Shown here: positions 1 to 11,920 of the stretch, piece after piece | How positions within the stretch are numbered: the stretch's first letter is position 1 | Layout: every line of letters starts with the position of its first letter | Origin: Ostrinia nubilalis | Taxonomy: Eukaryota > Arthropoda > Insecta > Lepidoptera > Crambidae | NCBI RefSeq assembly: GCF_963855985.1 | Contig: NC_087112.1 | Location: forward strand, 2,730,501 to 2,794,500 | DNA: 64,000 bases | Direction of reading: 5' to 3' | Notes under the pieces: model-generated | Seen by the model: the letters and a program-made list of their open reading frames with translations, nothing else | Told to the model about the DNA's origin: nothing | The model's database searches: none | Position numbers and translations under genes: made by a program

Positions 1-1507
1 GAATAAGTTTGGCACATTGACAGTTTCAGTATGGGATATACATCAAAATGACAGGTTTATTCTTCAGTTAAAAGATAAATCTGACTATAGAAAAATCAGC
101 TCTAAATAGATTTATCAGGAAGTAACTAGAACTTTACTCGGAGGTGGTGAAAGAGGCCCTAAGTTTCTAAACTGTACATTTTTGTATGTAGTATATAGGT
201 ACAATAAAGTAAATAGGTATAATAAAATAGTTTTAGAATGTTTACAATATCGAAAAAAGAACCAACTACACTATTTGAAAAATAGTTTGAACTCTACAAT
301 AATAACCTAAAGACTACCTTAACATATCAACAGCAGAATATTTTTAGCAAATTTATTCTCATTGCTTATGTTTTATTGGTTCAACTTTAATTAATTGGTA
401 TTTTATTCAGACTTATTAATTTATTAGGCGTTCTTTTGTACACGGCCTTGGGAATAAGACATGCTTAGATAAAAACCTCTTTAATATTCAAAGTAGGCTT
501 CTAATGTTAATACGGTATGATAGAATATTTATACTTAATTTAAATTAGAAAGTGATAATTGAGTTAATAATAATTGGAGCTAAATATCAATAAACATTGT
601 CGAAAATATAATAAATAATAGTTTTTCATATCTGTGAGTTAAATACGAGTAAATATGAAAGTAGAGTAAAAAGTCATTGTTATAAAGTCGCAGGAAAGTA
701 TTGTTTTTAAATTCTAGGTCGTCGGGTTTATTGCATACATTATTGATATTTTGATTTCTGATTATTTTAATAATAAATAATTGTAGAACCTACAAAAATA
801 GAAACGTAGGTATCTATTATTTCTGTCTCTACTAAAATAACTCTAAGACTAAACGAGACTATGACTATATCTGGGTATATTAAACAAGAGTCTCATTATT
901 TATTTATTTATTATAAACTAAGGCCTTGTTAATGGCAACCCCATTTCCCTCTTTTTGGCTGAATGTGAAACTTTAATATCCGTTCAATAAAAAGTATTCT
1001 TCTTTATGTTCTTCTTCGTTGCATTTTCTGCCATATAAATATACCTTTCGCGGTCTTTTATTATATATATGCTTGTACCTAAATTGTAGTCTAAAAACCT
1101 GGGACTTGCCTAAGTCTAAAACTTGTCTAGTAACATTATTATTGCAGCACGAATTAACATAAAAACCGTCTTGGAACCAGTTCTTTTCAAGTTCAAAGTT
1201 ACATCACGCATTTATTTTTAATGTTTGCAAATATTAACAAATTAAAGCAATTAACAATCTCAAAATTAGATACTTTTTATGTTTTCTGCAGTCGTAGACA
1301 TAATTGGTAGAAATTATGTTTTTGGCAACTGAATTTTAATTAAAACAAATAAATAATTATTTGATCGAAAATTAGTAAAATAGCAATCGCAAGATTAACT
1401 ATTTCACATAATAATACATAATATTTTAATTCACCTAGATTCGATTCCCACTGGTGACAGTCTAAGGTGAATAATGAGCACGAATAATTATCGCGATTAT
1501 TATTCGA
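1..1507. other. AT-rich stretch, no gene seen
   Basis: No open frame of useful length, splice-flanked exon or recognisable repeat is visible. A B-box-like string (GATTCGATTCCC) near 1440 suggests a worn tRNA-derived SINE scrap. Confidence 0.5.
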
Positions 1508-1711
1508 CTAGCTTTTGCCCGCGGCTTCACCCGCGTGAAATTTATTTTGTCACAGATCGTCATAAATTATAGCTTATATGTTATTCTGGGTTATAAACAA
1601 TAATACTGTAAAGTTTCATCAAAATCCGTTCAGTAGTTTTTGCGTGAAAGAGTAACAAACATGTTGACATCCAGACATCCATACAAACTGTCGCGTTTAT
1701 AATATTAGTAA
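1508..1711 (-). mobile_element. Helitron-like nonautonomous element (short variant)
   Basis: On the minus strand it runs from a TACTAATATTATAAACGCG start to a 3' end with a GC-rich hairpin (CACGCGGGTGAAGCCGCGGG) followed by CTAG. This CTAG-with-hairpin end matches Helitron-like elements common in Lepidoptera. No transposase is encoded. The body differs from the longer copies near 23.9, 51.4 and 63.1 kb but keeps the motif for a 'TTCATCAAAATCCGTTCAG' core. Confidence 0.7.
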
Positions 1712-3230
1712 GATACTCAATACATAATTAGGTGTGTTTACAGCTTTAATATGAAGGATGTGAATGTAAAGTGTATTAAACTTGGGGGGTCCAATTACTA
1801 GAGTACCTATGACTCTATAATAATAATAATATGTTCCTTTTAGCTATGTACCTAGATTTGTCAAACGGATGATCTTCACAAATGTGATTTTTTTATTTTT
1901 AATATTATGCAAATTATATCCATTACAATACAAACTCTGGTGTAAAAAAAAATACGACATTTTTTTTACAAAAATTAGCAGAAACATGTGTTACACGGTA
2001 ACTGAAACATAACATCTGATTGTGACAGGTTGTCAGTGTTGTCTGTCTATAAATACTATTGTCAAGAGAGCCCAGGTCCAAAATTAGAAGGTGACGTCAC
2101 AGATTCGCTACCAAAACAAAAATTGAAAACCAACGCGGAAAGCGATACCGGAAAAACCTGGCGAGTAGGTAGCAGTCTCTTTGAATATGCGTCAGATCAC
2201 GAAACTATCTGCGCAGGAGTGTAAGGTCATAACTTTTGATATAACTTGTCAATCGAAACTCGGCTCTAGATTGTTTGGTTACGGTAGAAATCACAATGGG
2301 GGAGATAAGAAATAAGGCATTATAAAACACTGTGATGTAATGCGTCCGCTACAAGGTCAGCATAGACGAAAATCAGGTTTTGGTCCCCCCCCTCGCCCGT
2401 CGCCGCTGCCGTGCGCGGGCGCGTCATAGAGGCGCCGTGTGCGTTGCGCTAGCATGCTCTCTAATTTTTTGGAGTTTAAAAATTTCAAGGTCATTGGGTA
2501 TTTAGAATTTTTTTCACCTCCACCTTTGGTCTGATCATCACTTTTATCAGGTGAGAATACAGCTTACCGTATATGCCGTATATTTGGTAGATGCACGCCA
2601 AAAGTTTTTCCGGATTGGGTCAAAAAATTGTAGACTTAAACGAAAAAAAAAACATAAAAAGGATAATTTTTGAATGCTTTGGATATGTTTCAAATAACTA
2701 AATTAATGCACATTTCTAAAAAAGGTTTTCTTCTAACGCAATGTATTTAAATAATTTTTCAATTATTTTTTTAAGTATCCATTTTCATCTTTTATCGTCA
2801 ATTGTCCTCTCCGCTGATGAATTAATTAAAATTCGCAATTATGTCAATTATTGTTCCTCCATTGAGTAATACGTGTTTATGATTACCGACATTATTTTAA
2901 TTTATTGTTGTTACTGTCATTGTCTTGTGCGACAATCAAGTTATGTAACTTATCCTTTAATTACAATCATCTATCGTTAAGACTATTTATTACCTTGTCT
3001 CTCTTTGAGCTATTTTTTATTTTTGTGTTCATTTTCACTATTTTTACTATTGATGATTTAAAAATTATCTTCTGTGCTAGTACAATACAAATTAGAAATT
3101 ATGTGAACTCAATAAAAATTGAAGACTTTTTTTAGCTTAAATAAAAATTTAAGAGTGCTCCTGCCGGCGCACCAGACACTGTCTATTCGGAATTCGTCAA
3201 AATACTCGACACCGAACTACCACATGGTAG
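1712..3230. other. Gene-free, with one GC-rich block
   Basis: Mostly AT-rich. Bases 2380-2455 form an abrupt GC-rich block (CGCCGCTGCCGTGCGCGGGC) that I cannot assign. Open frames here (2030-2224, 2905-3135) show no motif, splice context or codon bias. Confidence 0.45.
2524..2562 (+). repeat. Fragment of a tRNA-derived SINE 3' region
   Basis: The string GTCTGATCATCACTTTTATC followed by AGGTGAGAATACAG matches the 3' part of the SINE seen at 45258-45582 and 49765-50115. Confidence 0.45.
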
Positions 3231-3876
3231 TCCAATCAACGAGGAGATTCGTTGTATGGAGACATCCGAATAATTCGTCCGTCAATGAAACTTGGCACAT
3301 GGTGAAAGTAGGTAATATAGATCAGAGATATGCAAAAATCCAACAAAATTTTTTTTGGGAAGTTATGTTTTTTGACCTAAACATGAAAATCGTTAATAAC
3401 TCTCTGTGTAAAAATTCTCAGCCTGAAATTCTTTCTGTATACGTACCTATGTACTACTTAGAATATGTATGTAAAAGAATCCAACACTTTTTCGATTTCA
3501 GAGATACCTGAAATTTAACTTTTAACATTTTGCACTATAACTTCTACTGAAAAATTGCTCTGCCTATTTTTATTTTTTAATACGCTTATATATGTTCAAA
3601 TACATAGCTTTTCACAGTAATCCAATAGATTTTCCTTTACTATATTATAGTTCTTATTTTTACGTAATTACGTCGTGTGAATAATTGCTCCGTCAATTTT
3701 AATACATCTATTGGCCATTTGATAATATATTAAAACAGATTTATCAATAATCCAACAAATTTTCGAACGTTAACTATACTTTTAATGATATAATGCACGC
3801 GGGCAATGTAGTTCGCGGACTAAAGTCAGCGATACACTCTTATTACTACTCCCGTAAGGTTGACATTTCAAGTAAC
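3231..3876 (+). repeat. Left arm of a 640-bp inverted repeat pair
   Basis: This block is repeated in reverse complement at 8780-9414 with only scattered differences. Both copies contain the same open frame of about 80 codons (ending RIQHFFDFRDT). In the left copy it reads on the plus strand (within 3119-3511), in the right copy on the minus strand (9145-9420). I do not recognise the protein. The arms may be two inserts of one unknown element or the long terminal inverted repeats of a larger element, since 4.9 kb of nested repeats lies between them. Confidence 0.7.
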
Positions 3877-4134
3877 AAACCCATCCTTATCACTCGCGCG
3901 TAATTGTATTGCTGTCGCACTCGCACACTCACTGCGGCCGCATGCTGCACAGTTGCTAAAGATGGGTCATTGGACGAAATTCTACGTACTCGGCGACCGG
4001 GCTTTAGTTGTTTGTAGTAGTTACTAATTGTTGCAGACAGGGAACATAATCCATGACATGCGCAAATGATAGCTGTTATGATGAAATAATTCTTTGACTG
4101 TACATTTATAAAATCGATTAAAAATAAATACTTA

Positions 4135-4252
4135 CCCCCTTACTAATAAAACTTACACGCTCGTTGAACAGTGTTTTAAAGTGACGTTTAGTATGGAAAT
4201 GTCATTTTAAAACAGTGTTCAACAACTGTGTAACTTTTTATTAGTAAGGGGG
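4135..4252. mobile_element. Palindromic MITE, PIF/Harbinger-like (TTA duplication)
   Basis: 118 bp, nearly a complete palindrome. Both ends read CCCCCTTACTAATAAAA inward, and TTA flanks each side (4132-4134, 4253-4255). A 3-bp TWA target duplication is typical of PIF/Harbinger elements. A second copy, split by another transposon, is at 48117-49685. Confidence 0.75.
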
Positions 4253-4261
4253 TTATTATTC

Positions 4262-4540
4262 TTCAAATACATAATTGTAATCCACACTAATTTACGCTTC
4301 TGAATAATAAATTAAAAACACTGTGACGTGATTAAAACCAAAATCACAAACTAAGCATGCATTGTCAAAAGTTAAATCGTCGTCGTCGTTTCAGCCAAAT
4401 GACGTCCACTGCTGGACAAAGGCCTCCCTCAAGGTTTTCCACAATGGACGGTCCTGCGCTGCCCGCATCCAGGCTCTTCCCTTGATTCAGGCTCGACTGC
4501 CACTGCAAAAGTTAAATAAAAACGAAAAAAAAAACCGTCC
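4262..4540 (-). repeat. Interspersed repeat of unknown class, split by a LINE copy
   Basis: The segment 'AATTGTAATCCACACTAATT' through 'CAAACTAAGCATGCATTGTC' matches, in reverse, sequence at 8516-8620 and 17115-17226. An RTE fragment with a 12-bp target duplication sits inside it at 4378-4505. Confidence 0.55.
4378..4505 (-). mobile_element. 5'-truncated RTE-type LINE copy with 12-bp target duplication
   Basis: Minus-strand 3' end of a LINE: sequence coding the C-terminal part after the reverse transcriptase, then a (CGA)n tail. The duplication CAAAAGTTAAAT flanks it at 4366-4377 and 4506-4517. The unoccupied form of this site is seen in the related repeat at about 8530. Confidence 0.75.
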
Positions 4541-4678
4541 GGTTTTGATGCTGAAGTCGTCAATATAATCACTATTCTTCTATCGCGGTAAGAAGTCTTC
4601 CTGTAGCTCTTCGGTCGGAGGAGGTTCACTCTTGATCTGTTCGGAGAACTGTCTTGAGTAAAACTGATTGTGGAACTG

Positions 4679-5946
4679 ATAGTAGGGAATTTAGTGCAAT
4701 GATTTGTATGGAGACCCCTCCACTTTGGTATAGAAGGCTCATTTTTGCACCAGTTGTTCTTTGGGTGCTCCTGAGTAGATTTCCGTCGGTAGACATCGGG
4801 AGCCCCCCTTGTAGTAGCAGGGGGAGGGAGGGCAAGTTTCCTTCTGCCGCGCTTCACTTTAAGGCCCATATCTTCAAAACTATAGGTATTAGGGCAAGTG
4901 TGATGTCATTTTCGGATAACTAAAGGATGGCGAATTCATTTCTAGAACAAACTTTTTGCCTTTTCATACAAAAAAATAGAAATATTGAGAAAAAATCACA
5001 AAAACAAAAAAGTATTTTTTTTTAATAAACGTCGTTTACTTTTAAACCATTGGAGATAATCTAATAAAAAAATATGTTCTGAAAGCTACATTTACCAGGA
5101 TTATAAATATATACCAGTGTATGGTACTTTTTTCGAAAAAAGTAGGTGAACAATTTTTTTTCTTCAGGACACAGCGGGCGAATTTTACTGCGCGTCGGAA
5201 AAAAATATTTGTTTTATCCATGAATTCATACTATTTGGTTCATAAGCAAGTAAGGATTTTTTTTTTGAAGGGACGCGCGCTGGTAGCTTGAAGAGCTTTT
5301 CCAGCTTCACCGGGCAGAGTGGCGAGTACAGAAGGTACTCTAGCCGTTTGGCGATCGTCGGTGCGCGTGCCGACGAGGCCGAGTGTGGGCTTCGCGAAGC
5401 GAAGCCCAGGCTCGTCCGCGTCAGTCGCAGACCGACGTTCGCGATCGGGCCGTATCGAGCGCATAAGGCGCCCGATCAGTGGCGAACCCAACTAGAGGGT
5501 TGCCCACCGCCGTGTTGGACCAAAGTCCAGCCTACGGCGGGCTCACTCTAGTGGGCCCGATCGAGGGGACTACGGACGCGGCCTGAGGGCGCCACGGTAG
5601 GCTCGGACCTCGGCTCAGGCCGTGTCCGGGGGACGGATTGGGGAGAACCGGCCCGGTACATGTCTGTACCGTCCGAAATGGAAGGCAGGGCCTCGTACTC
5701 GCCGGCGAGTACGGTGTAACGAGCTACTGTGTTGTGGAGTAGTTGGCGTGCTTAAGGCAGTGATGAAGATATGGGCCTTAAAGTGAAGCGCGGCAGAAGG
5801 AAACTTGCCCCCCCTCCCCCTGCTACCACAGGGGGGGCTCCCGATGTCTACCGGAAATCTACTCAGGAGCACCCAAAGAACAACTGGTGCAAAAATGAGC
5901 CTTCTATACCAAAGTGGAGGGGTTCTTGAACTAAATTCCCTACTAT
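4679..5946. mobile_element. Fold-back type element with 185-205 bp terminal inverted repeats
   Basis: 4679-4884 and 5763-5946 are inverted copies; both contain the string GAAGCGCGGCAGAAGGAAAC and an A/T-rich outer end TAGTAGGGAATTTAG. TGA precedes and follows the outermost TAG/CTA, a possible 3-bp target duplication. The interior is AT-rich up to about 5260, then strongly GC-rich. No transposase motif is seen; open frames in the GC-rich part are overlapping and unlike any known family. Confidence 0.65.
5265..5760. other. GC-rich block dense in perfect hairpins
   Basis: Inside the fold-back element. Perfect stems include 5356-5377 (TCGTCGG/CCGACGA), 5386-5408 (10-bp stem TGGGCTTCGC with a GAA loop), a stem GATCGGGC/GCCCGATC near 5440-5478, 5654-5671 (CGGTACA/TGTACCG, 4-nt loop) and a 20-bp palindrome at 5694-5713. 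Base composition differs sharply from its surroundings. It could be a LINE 3' untranslated region or a captured structured RNA gene; I cannot name it. Confidence 0.55.
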
Positions 5947-5974
5947 GATTGACGAATCGGTCCGGCGGCCGGTT

Positions 5975-7087
5975 TATACAGTGTGAGTCACGTTAAAGTG
6001 TACATATGAAAATAGATGAAACTAGACCTATTTTTATCGACAAAAAAGTGGTCAAAAATTTTTTAAGATTTTTTTTAAATTTTTTATAGATTTTTTTTCT
6101 TCCAGTTACGTATTGTAAAGAAAATGTAATAACTTTTAAACTAAGCGGTATATCCTGATAAAATAAAAACAGTAATAATGCTAAATAACAGGCAATACTA
6201 AAAAAATACATAAAATACACAAAAAAAGCCAACAAATAATAAAAAATGATACTTTTTGAAAAAAATCTGCTTAAAAATTCGTGTTTTTTTGGTTATTTGA
6301 TTAATTTCTTCAAAAAATGCCCCTATAACAGGTGGTTTTTATTGTTTTGTATTATTCTCTATCGTATTACCTTTGTAAAACCAAAAATTGCATGTCTCTA
6401 TCCCTATCACAACATTTGCTATGATAGTTTGAACAAAGGCCTACCACAACATTATTCTCCTCTACAGGTAGTAGGGACAATTTTAATATTAACTAAAATG
6501 CTTATTTTACTTCGAAATCTTTTGTTTTTACTTGAAATCTAACTTGTCTTTATCAAAATTACAAATCTAGATCCATTTTCAGTTTCGTTGTTAGCGAAGC
6601 GTTGAATGGCGCGCCCGGAGAGGCTTAGTTCAAACGATCATAGCAAATGTTGTGATAGGGATAGAGACATGCGATTTTTGGTTTTACAAAGGTAATACGA
6701 TATAGAATAATTCAAAGTAATAAAAACCACCTTTTATAGGGGCATTTTTTGGAGAAATTTATCAAATAACCAAAAAAACACGAATTTTTAAGCAGATTTT
6801 TTTCAAAAAGTATCATTTTTTATTATTTGTTGGCATTTTCTGAGTATTTTATGTATTTTTTTAGTATCGTCTGTTATTTAGCATTATTACTGTTTTTATT
6901 TTATCAGGATATACCTCTTAGTTTAAAAGTTATTACGTTTTCTTTACAATAAGTACTTGAAAGAAAAAAAAATCTATAAAAAATTAAAAAAAATCTTAAA
7001 AAATTTTTGACCACTTTTTTGTCGATAAAAATAGGTCTAGTTTCATCTATTTTCATATGTACACTTTAACGTGACTCACACTGTATA
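5975..7087. mobile_element. 1.1-kb palindromic fold-back element
   Basis: Arms 5975-6434 and 6628-7087 are near-identical inverted copies around a 193-bp loop. Outer ends read TACAGTGTGAGTCACG, with TA on each side, compatible with a mariner/Tc1-like target duplication. The 80- and 98-codon open frames here are arm sequences without protein features. Confidence 0.7.
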
Positions 7088-7510
7088 CCGCTCCAGCTCG
7101 CCTACTAACTAGAAAATCGACGGTTCGCCCGCTTTCTGGAAGACGCGAGTACTTGCTCTAACGCGCGGGACTCGTAAACAAAGTTTTAAGGCGTCCGGAT
7201 ATGAGCCTTATTTCTTACGCGCTACGGTCGGTTATCGCGGGCGCGCGTGCTATCTCTGTCATTTGTGCGCTCGCACTGTCTCTTTCTTTTCAAATACTTG
7301 CCGCGCGCCGATGATTTATAACATATCTATCCCACATCAAAAACAATACTTGTCAAAAAAACCAAGTCTCGCAACTCAGTTGTTCTACGGTAAAAAGTTG
7401 TGAGATCCATGTAATACCAAGTCCAGGCCAGGAAATCTTTAACGTTTTACATAAATTATTGACTTGGCCATCGCACTAAATAATTTAATTTACACGTGTT
7501 TTCTTTCTCT

Positions 7511-7712
7511 TTTGTATTTTGTAGACAGCAGTTATGTATCTAGAAAACTGGACCGAAATTGAAAAATTTTACGCGACTTGGCGGTTGCACTACCGTGCCA
7601 CCAAATCTCATTTCTTTTTGTATTTTGTAGACAGCAGTTATGTATCTAGAAAACTGGACCGAAATTGAAAAATTTTACTCGACTTGGCGGTTGCACTACC
7701 GTGCCCCCAAAT
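7511..7712. repeat. Tandem duplication, 106-bp unit
   Basis: Two nearly identical copies of a unit containing GTAGACAGCAGTTATG and ending CACTACCGTGCC(A/C)CCAAAT. A third, diverged relative of the unit end, with a perfect GGGGGCAC...GTGCCCCC hairpin, is at about 8062-8090. Confidence 0.75.
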
Positions 7713-7809
7713 ATTTTAGTTTTTCCTTGATTCATACACCAAACACTACTTATATTCCAAATTTGAAGCTTCTAGGTCTGCTAGAAGTGCCTTAGAATTT
7801 TGATGATCG

Positions 7810-7843
7810 GTGAGTCAGTGAGTCAGTGAGTCAGTGAGTGACA
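7810..7843. repeat. Short tandem repeat (GTGAGTCA)n
   Basis: About four copies of an 8-bp unit. The downstream sequence to 8090 resembles a single repeat copy ending in the GGGGGCAC/GTGCCCCC hairpin. Confidence 0.7.
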
Positions 7844-8214
7844 AAATTAAGTAACTTTGACCCGTTATAATTCTTAAACTACTGGTTCAAATTGAATGAA
7901 ATTTTAAATATACCGTGTCTTTACAATGCCTGCATAGCTAATGAAAATTCAGCCTTCTAGTTTTATCCACAACGAAGTTACAGGCGGTCGAAAATGGCCT
8001 GAATTACTTCGAGAAAAGGATGGTACGGCCGTGCCGCTTTTTTGCTCGACTTGGTGGGGGCACTGCCGCGGCCGTGCCCCCAGATAGCTATAATAAGTGC
8101 GTATATGTATTTGCTGCGGTTTCTTTATGTTTATTAGGGTTCTGCGGGAAGAATTCGTAGTCGTCGTGAACAGTATGTAAAGTTCCAAAAATGTTACATG
8201 CAAATAATTATAGC

Positions 8215-8620
8215 AATCGAACCCTCAAATTGCAATACTCAGCGATACGAAACTAAATTCATTGAATATCGGCTATAAAATGGTTTTTGAATACCTATGA
8301 CGTGTGTTTTGTTAAGATAAGTTTTTATTTCATTGTAACTATTTATGCATGCATAAAGTTTAGGTTTTTTATTACACCTACCTAGCTAGAATAGAGCAAC
8401 AAATGACTGAGCGAGCGAGATGTCACTAGCAGCAAATTGGTGTAATAAAAAGAGATGCGTGATGCCGTCACCGTCACGTCAAACAGAACCGTTTTTGGAA
8501 GGAAGGAATAATAACTTTATGTTTTTATGTAACTTTTGACAATGCATGTTTAGTTTGTAATTTTGATAAAATTTAATCACCCAGTGTTATTTTTAAGAGA
8601 GGTAAATAAGTGTAAATAGA
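8215..8620 (+). repeat. Copy of the unknown repeat also at 4262 and 17000
   Basis: The start (AATACTCAGCGATACGAAAC) and end (GACAATGCATGTTTAGTTTG) match 16998-17226 in order. It carries an extra segment at about 8345-8515 that the other copy lacks. Confidence 0.5.
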
Positions 8621-8779
8621 ATTAACGTAATTACGTGAAATAAGCTTGTTTAATATTTAGGTATGTCGATTATCTAGGTACCTACTACAATCGCTATGTT
8701 AGTACATAATTAAACCAAATACTTACTTAAAATTAAGGCGTATGGTGAAAAACTCGCTATGGATACGCGTCTACCTTCT

Positions 8780-9414
8780 GTTACTTGAAATGTCAACCTT
8801 ACGGGAGTAGTAATAAGAGCGTATCGCTGACTTTAGCCCGCGAACTACATTGCCCGCGTGCATTATATCATTAAAAGTATAGTTAACGTTCGAAAATTTG
8901 TTGGATTATTGATAAATCTGTTTTAATATATTATCAAATGGCCAATAGATGTATAAAAATGGACGGAGCAATTATTCACACGACGTAATTACGTAAAAAT
9001 AAGAACTATAACATAGTAAAGGAAAATCTATTGGATTACTGTGAATAGCTATGTATTTGAACATATAAAAGCGTATTAAAAAATAAAAATCAGCAGAGCA
9101 ATTTTTCAGTAGAAGTTATAGTGCAAAATGTTAAAAGTTAAATTTCAGGTATCTCTGAAATCGAAAAAGTGTTGGATTCTTTTACATACATATTCTAAGT
9201 AGTACATAGGTACGTATACAGAAAGAATTTCAGGCTGAGAATTTTTACATAGAGAGTTATTAACGATTATCATGTTTAGGTCAAAAAACATAACTTCCCA
9301 AAAAAAATTTTGTTGGATTTTTGCATATCTATGATCTATATTACCTACTTTCACCATGTGCCAAGTTTCATTGACGGACGAATTATTCGGGTTACAAACG
9401 CCTCGTTGATTGGA
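8780..9414 (-). repeat. Right arm of the 640-bp inverted repeat pair
   Basis: Reverse complement of 3231-3876. It keeps the same open frame on the minus strand (HMVKVGNIDHRYAKIQQNFF and onward) with very few amino-acid differences. The product is unrecognised. Confidence 0.7.
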
Positions 9415-10766
9415 AGTCATTTTTCATCGGCTATGGATGTGTGCGCCAGAGATCCTTGTGTGCGTTTAAGACGTTTGTATGTGAGGGGTTGATGCATCTG
9501 TGTTTGTGCTGCACGCTTTGTCGAATTTTTGTAAGGAATGGATTTTGGGGATGATAAGGTTGAGATTATTTTGCCTAGTGTAGAGAAATAATCTATTTTT
9601 GCTTTACAAACATTTTTGATTTTTTTTAGAAAGGGAGGGGGAGGTCAAGACATTGGAAAGTTTTTTTTTTTTATTAATAGCCTATTTCAAGTAATTTTGA
9701 TAGCAATTTCAAAAAGCATGATTTAATTGACTAAATATTTTCAATTATTAAATAAATATTATAAAATTTAAAAAAACATTTCTTGTGTTTAGATAAAAAT
9801 ATAAGTTTTATTACGTTATGTACGTAACAGCTACTGTTTAAAATAAATACTTTTTTATTAAACTCCAATATTCTACTGGTAGCAACTAGCTTGAGGATCT
9901 AAAATCGATCGTGCATCACCCAACGCCATCTAGGCATGATCTAGCGAACTAAAATTATAGTTCGGAGTAGTCTCGCTAGATGTCGCATTCAGTTTATCAT
10001 TAGATCTGTTTAGGATTTTCAATTGTTGATATTTGAATAATAATGCAATGTGCAATAAAATAGGGTAGATGATTATGTTAATAGATTCAAAAATATACTT
10101 GTACTTGTACCTGCATCAGCTACTTTAGTGTACGTACCTGTAACAAATAAACATTAAGTTATTATTACGGATTCTAAAAAAACACAATTATTAAAATCAA
10201 ATGTTTGTCATTTAAAATTTATAAAAGCTACAATTATAATATTACAAAGCACTTTAATTTGGCTTCTGTAGTTTTCTGTCAATAAGTAAAAATACACAAA
10301 CATAATCAGATATATTAAATTTACGTTAACATTATAGAATACATATTATTGAACATTATTACAAATAATATTATAAGTTAAATTATACTAAAATTAACAA
10401 ATTGTTCAAAATATTTATCAGGAACTAAAAGTAATAAAAATCTAAATTCAAAATAAAAATGAACCCTTAATCATTACACCTTTTTGCAATAATAATCACA
10501 AAGAAAAAAAGTTCGTTACTGGCTCAAAAAACAGTAGCTCCAAAAAACTATGGAACAAGGCCCACCCTATAGAAAATCTTAACGATCCACCAAAAAGAAG
10601 ATTCCCACAATCTAAGACTGTGTAAAATTTGCATACGTGCAATGATTAATTTTTTACTCTGCCCTTTTTTCTTGATACCCACCCCACAAAAGCTGAAAAG
10701 ATCACACACAATATGATGCCATTAAAATAAAAGATTAAATAGTATCACTCATTTGCATGCGCTTGT

Positions 10767-10825
10767 GAGAAAGGTGTCCCGCAAGGGACTATCCTCGGCC
10801 CAACTTTTTATTATCCAACCAAAAG
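10767..10825 (+). pseudogene. Reverse transcriptase motif remnant of a LINE
   Basis: Plus-strand translation reads EKGVPQGTILGPTFYY, the conserved GxPQGxxLGP block of non-LTR reverse transcriptases. The frame is lost on both sides, so only about 50 bp of the domain can be seen. Confidence 0.6.
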
Positions 10826-11920
10826 ATAGACAATGAAAAAAATGTTATATCACACACGTACAAGCGGTTTTTTTTATTTGTTTTTCCCGTTTAACTTCGC
10901 ACGGAGATTTGCATAGCCAGTTTCGCTGCCCTTCCTTTATTTTTGCATACTATTTTGCATATTAAAGTTCCAAGACTGTCTTTTCAAGTATGTTTATTCT
11001 GATCTTTATTTTAAGGATAGAGGAATTTTTAATTCATGAATTGAGGGTCAGGTTTTTTGCTATTGTGAGTATCATTAGTGATGCTTTTGGGATAGTGTGA
11101 GAGTCTTGAAGATTCTTTATTAGGTAAGGTGAATAATTAAAGTTGTTTGCAGCAAGAAACTGTGTCCCCATAGTAATTTCTTTTGTGTGTTTAATTGAAT
11201 TCCGGTTTTGATGCGCCAGTCATCGTGGAATCTTTTTTATTCTTTTTGTTTGAATATTAAGGAGTTTTTTTGTACGGCTTTGATTTTGGGTGATTCATTT
11301 TTTAGGAACAAACGGCAGATGTTGTGTCGTAATTAAAAAATCGTGAGAACACGGGGATGCGGATGTCCGCATTAATTAGGAGCTTTGTTACTACCTCTTT
11401 GTGTTAAAATAACCGTTATATAACTTTATAGAAATTGTTAGATTATTGTTTTTTATCGGTTAAGAAATTGAATTATTGTGAACATTATTATGTGTCTTTG
11501 GTTACAATGTTTTATCGAGAACGATTAGTAAAGTTTTACTAAGATACCTATATTCTAATCAGTGAATATTTTCATTATGAGTTACAAAAAAGTTACAAAC
11601 TTATTTTTTTCTAAACAGTATGTTTTTTAGTCAGTCAATTATATTGTAGAGATACTTTAGGGTAAAACATGTATTTTTTTAGACAAAATATCTAATATCC
11701 ATAATTAGGTTGTCCATGCATAACAAATTAAAATCTAACCAATACTGCTATTGACTACATAGCTATTGTCCATTGTGCAATCATTGATTGTAACTTTAAG
11801 AATTTAACCCTTCAAATATTATATTTCGAGGGTTGAAAGATCCATAACTGTTGATATTCACCGATTGACATTGACGCGTGCGCGATAATGATCTATGGAT
11901 GATTTAGCATCGATTTTCTT

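Noticed and set aside
2030..2224. 64-codon plus-strand frame of mixed composition
   Set aside because: No domain, no strong splice sites, isolated; too weak to call.
5240..5551. Overlapping 83- and 87-codon frames on both strands in the GC-rich block
   Set aside because: Open because GC-rich sequence has few stops; no motif and no codon pattern.
5993..6542. 80- and 98-codon frames rich in Phe, Leu, Ile
   Set aside because: Lie in arms of a 1.1-kb palindrome; low-complexity AT-rich translation.
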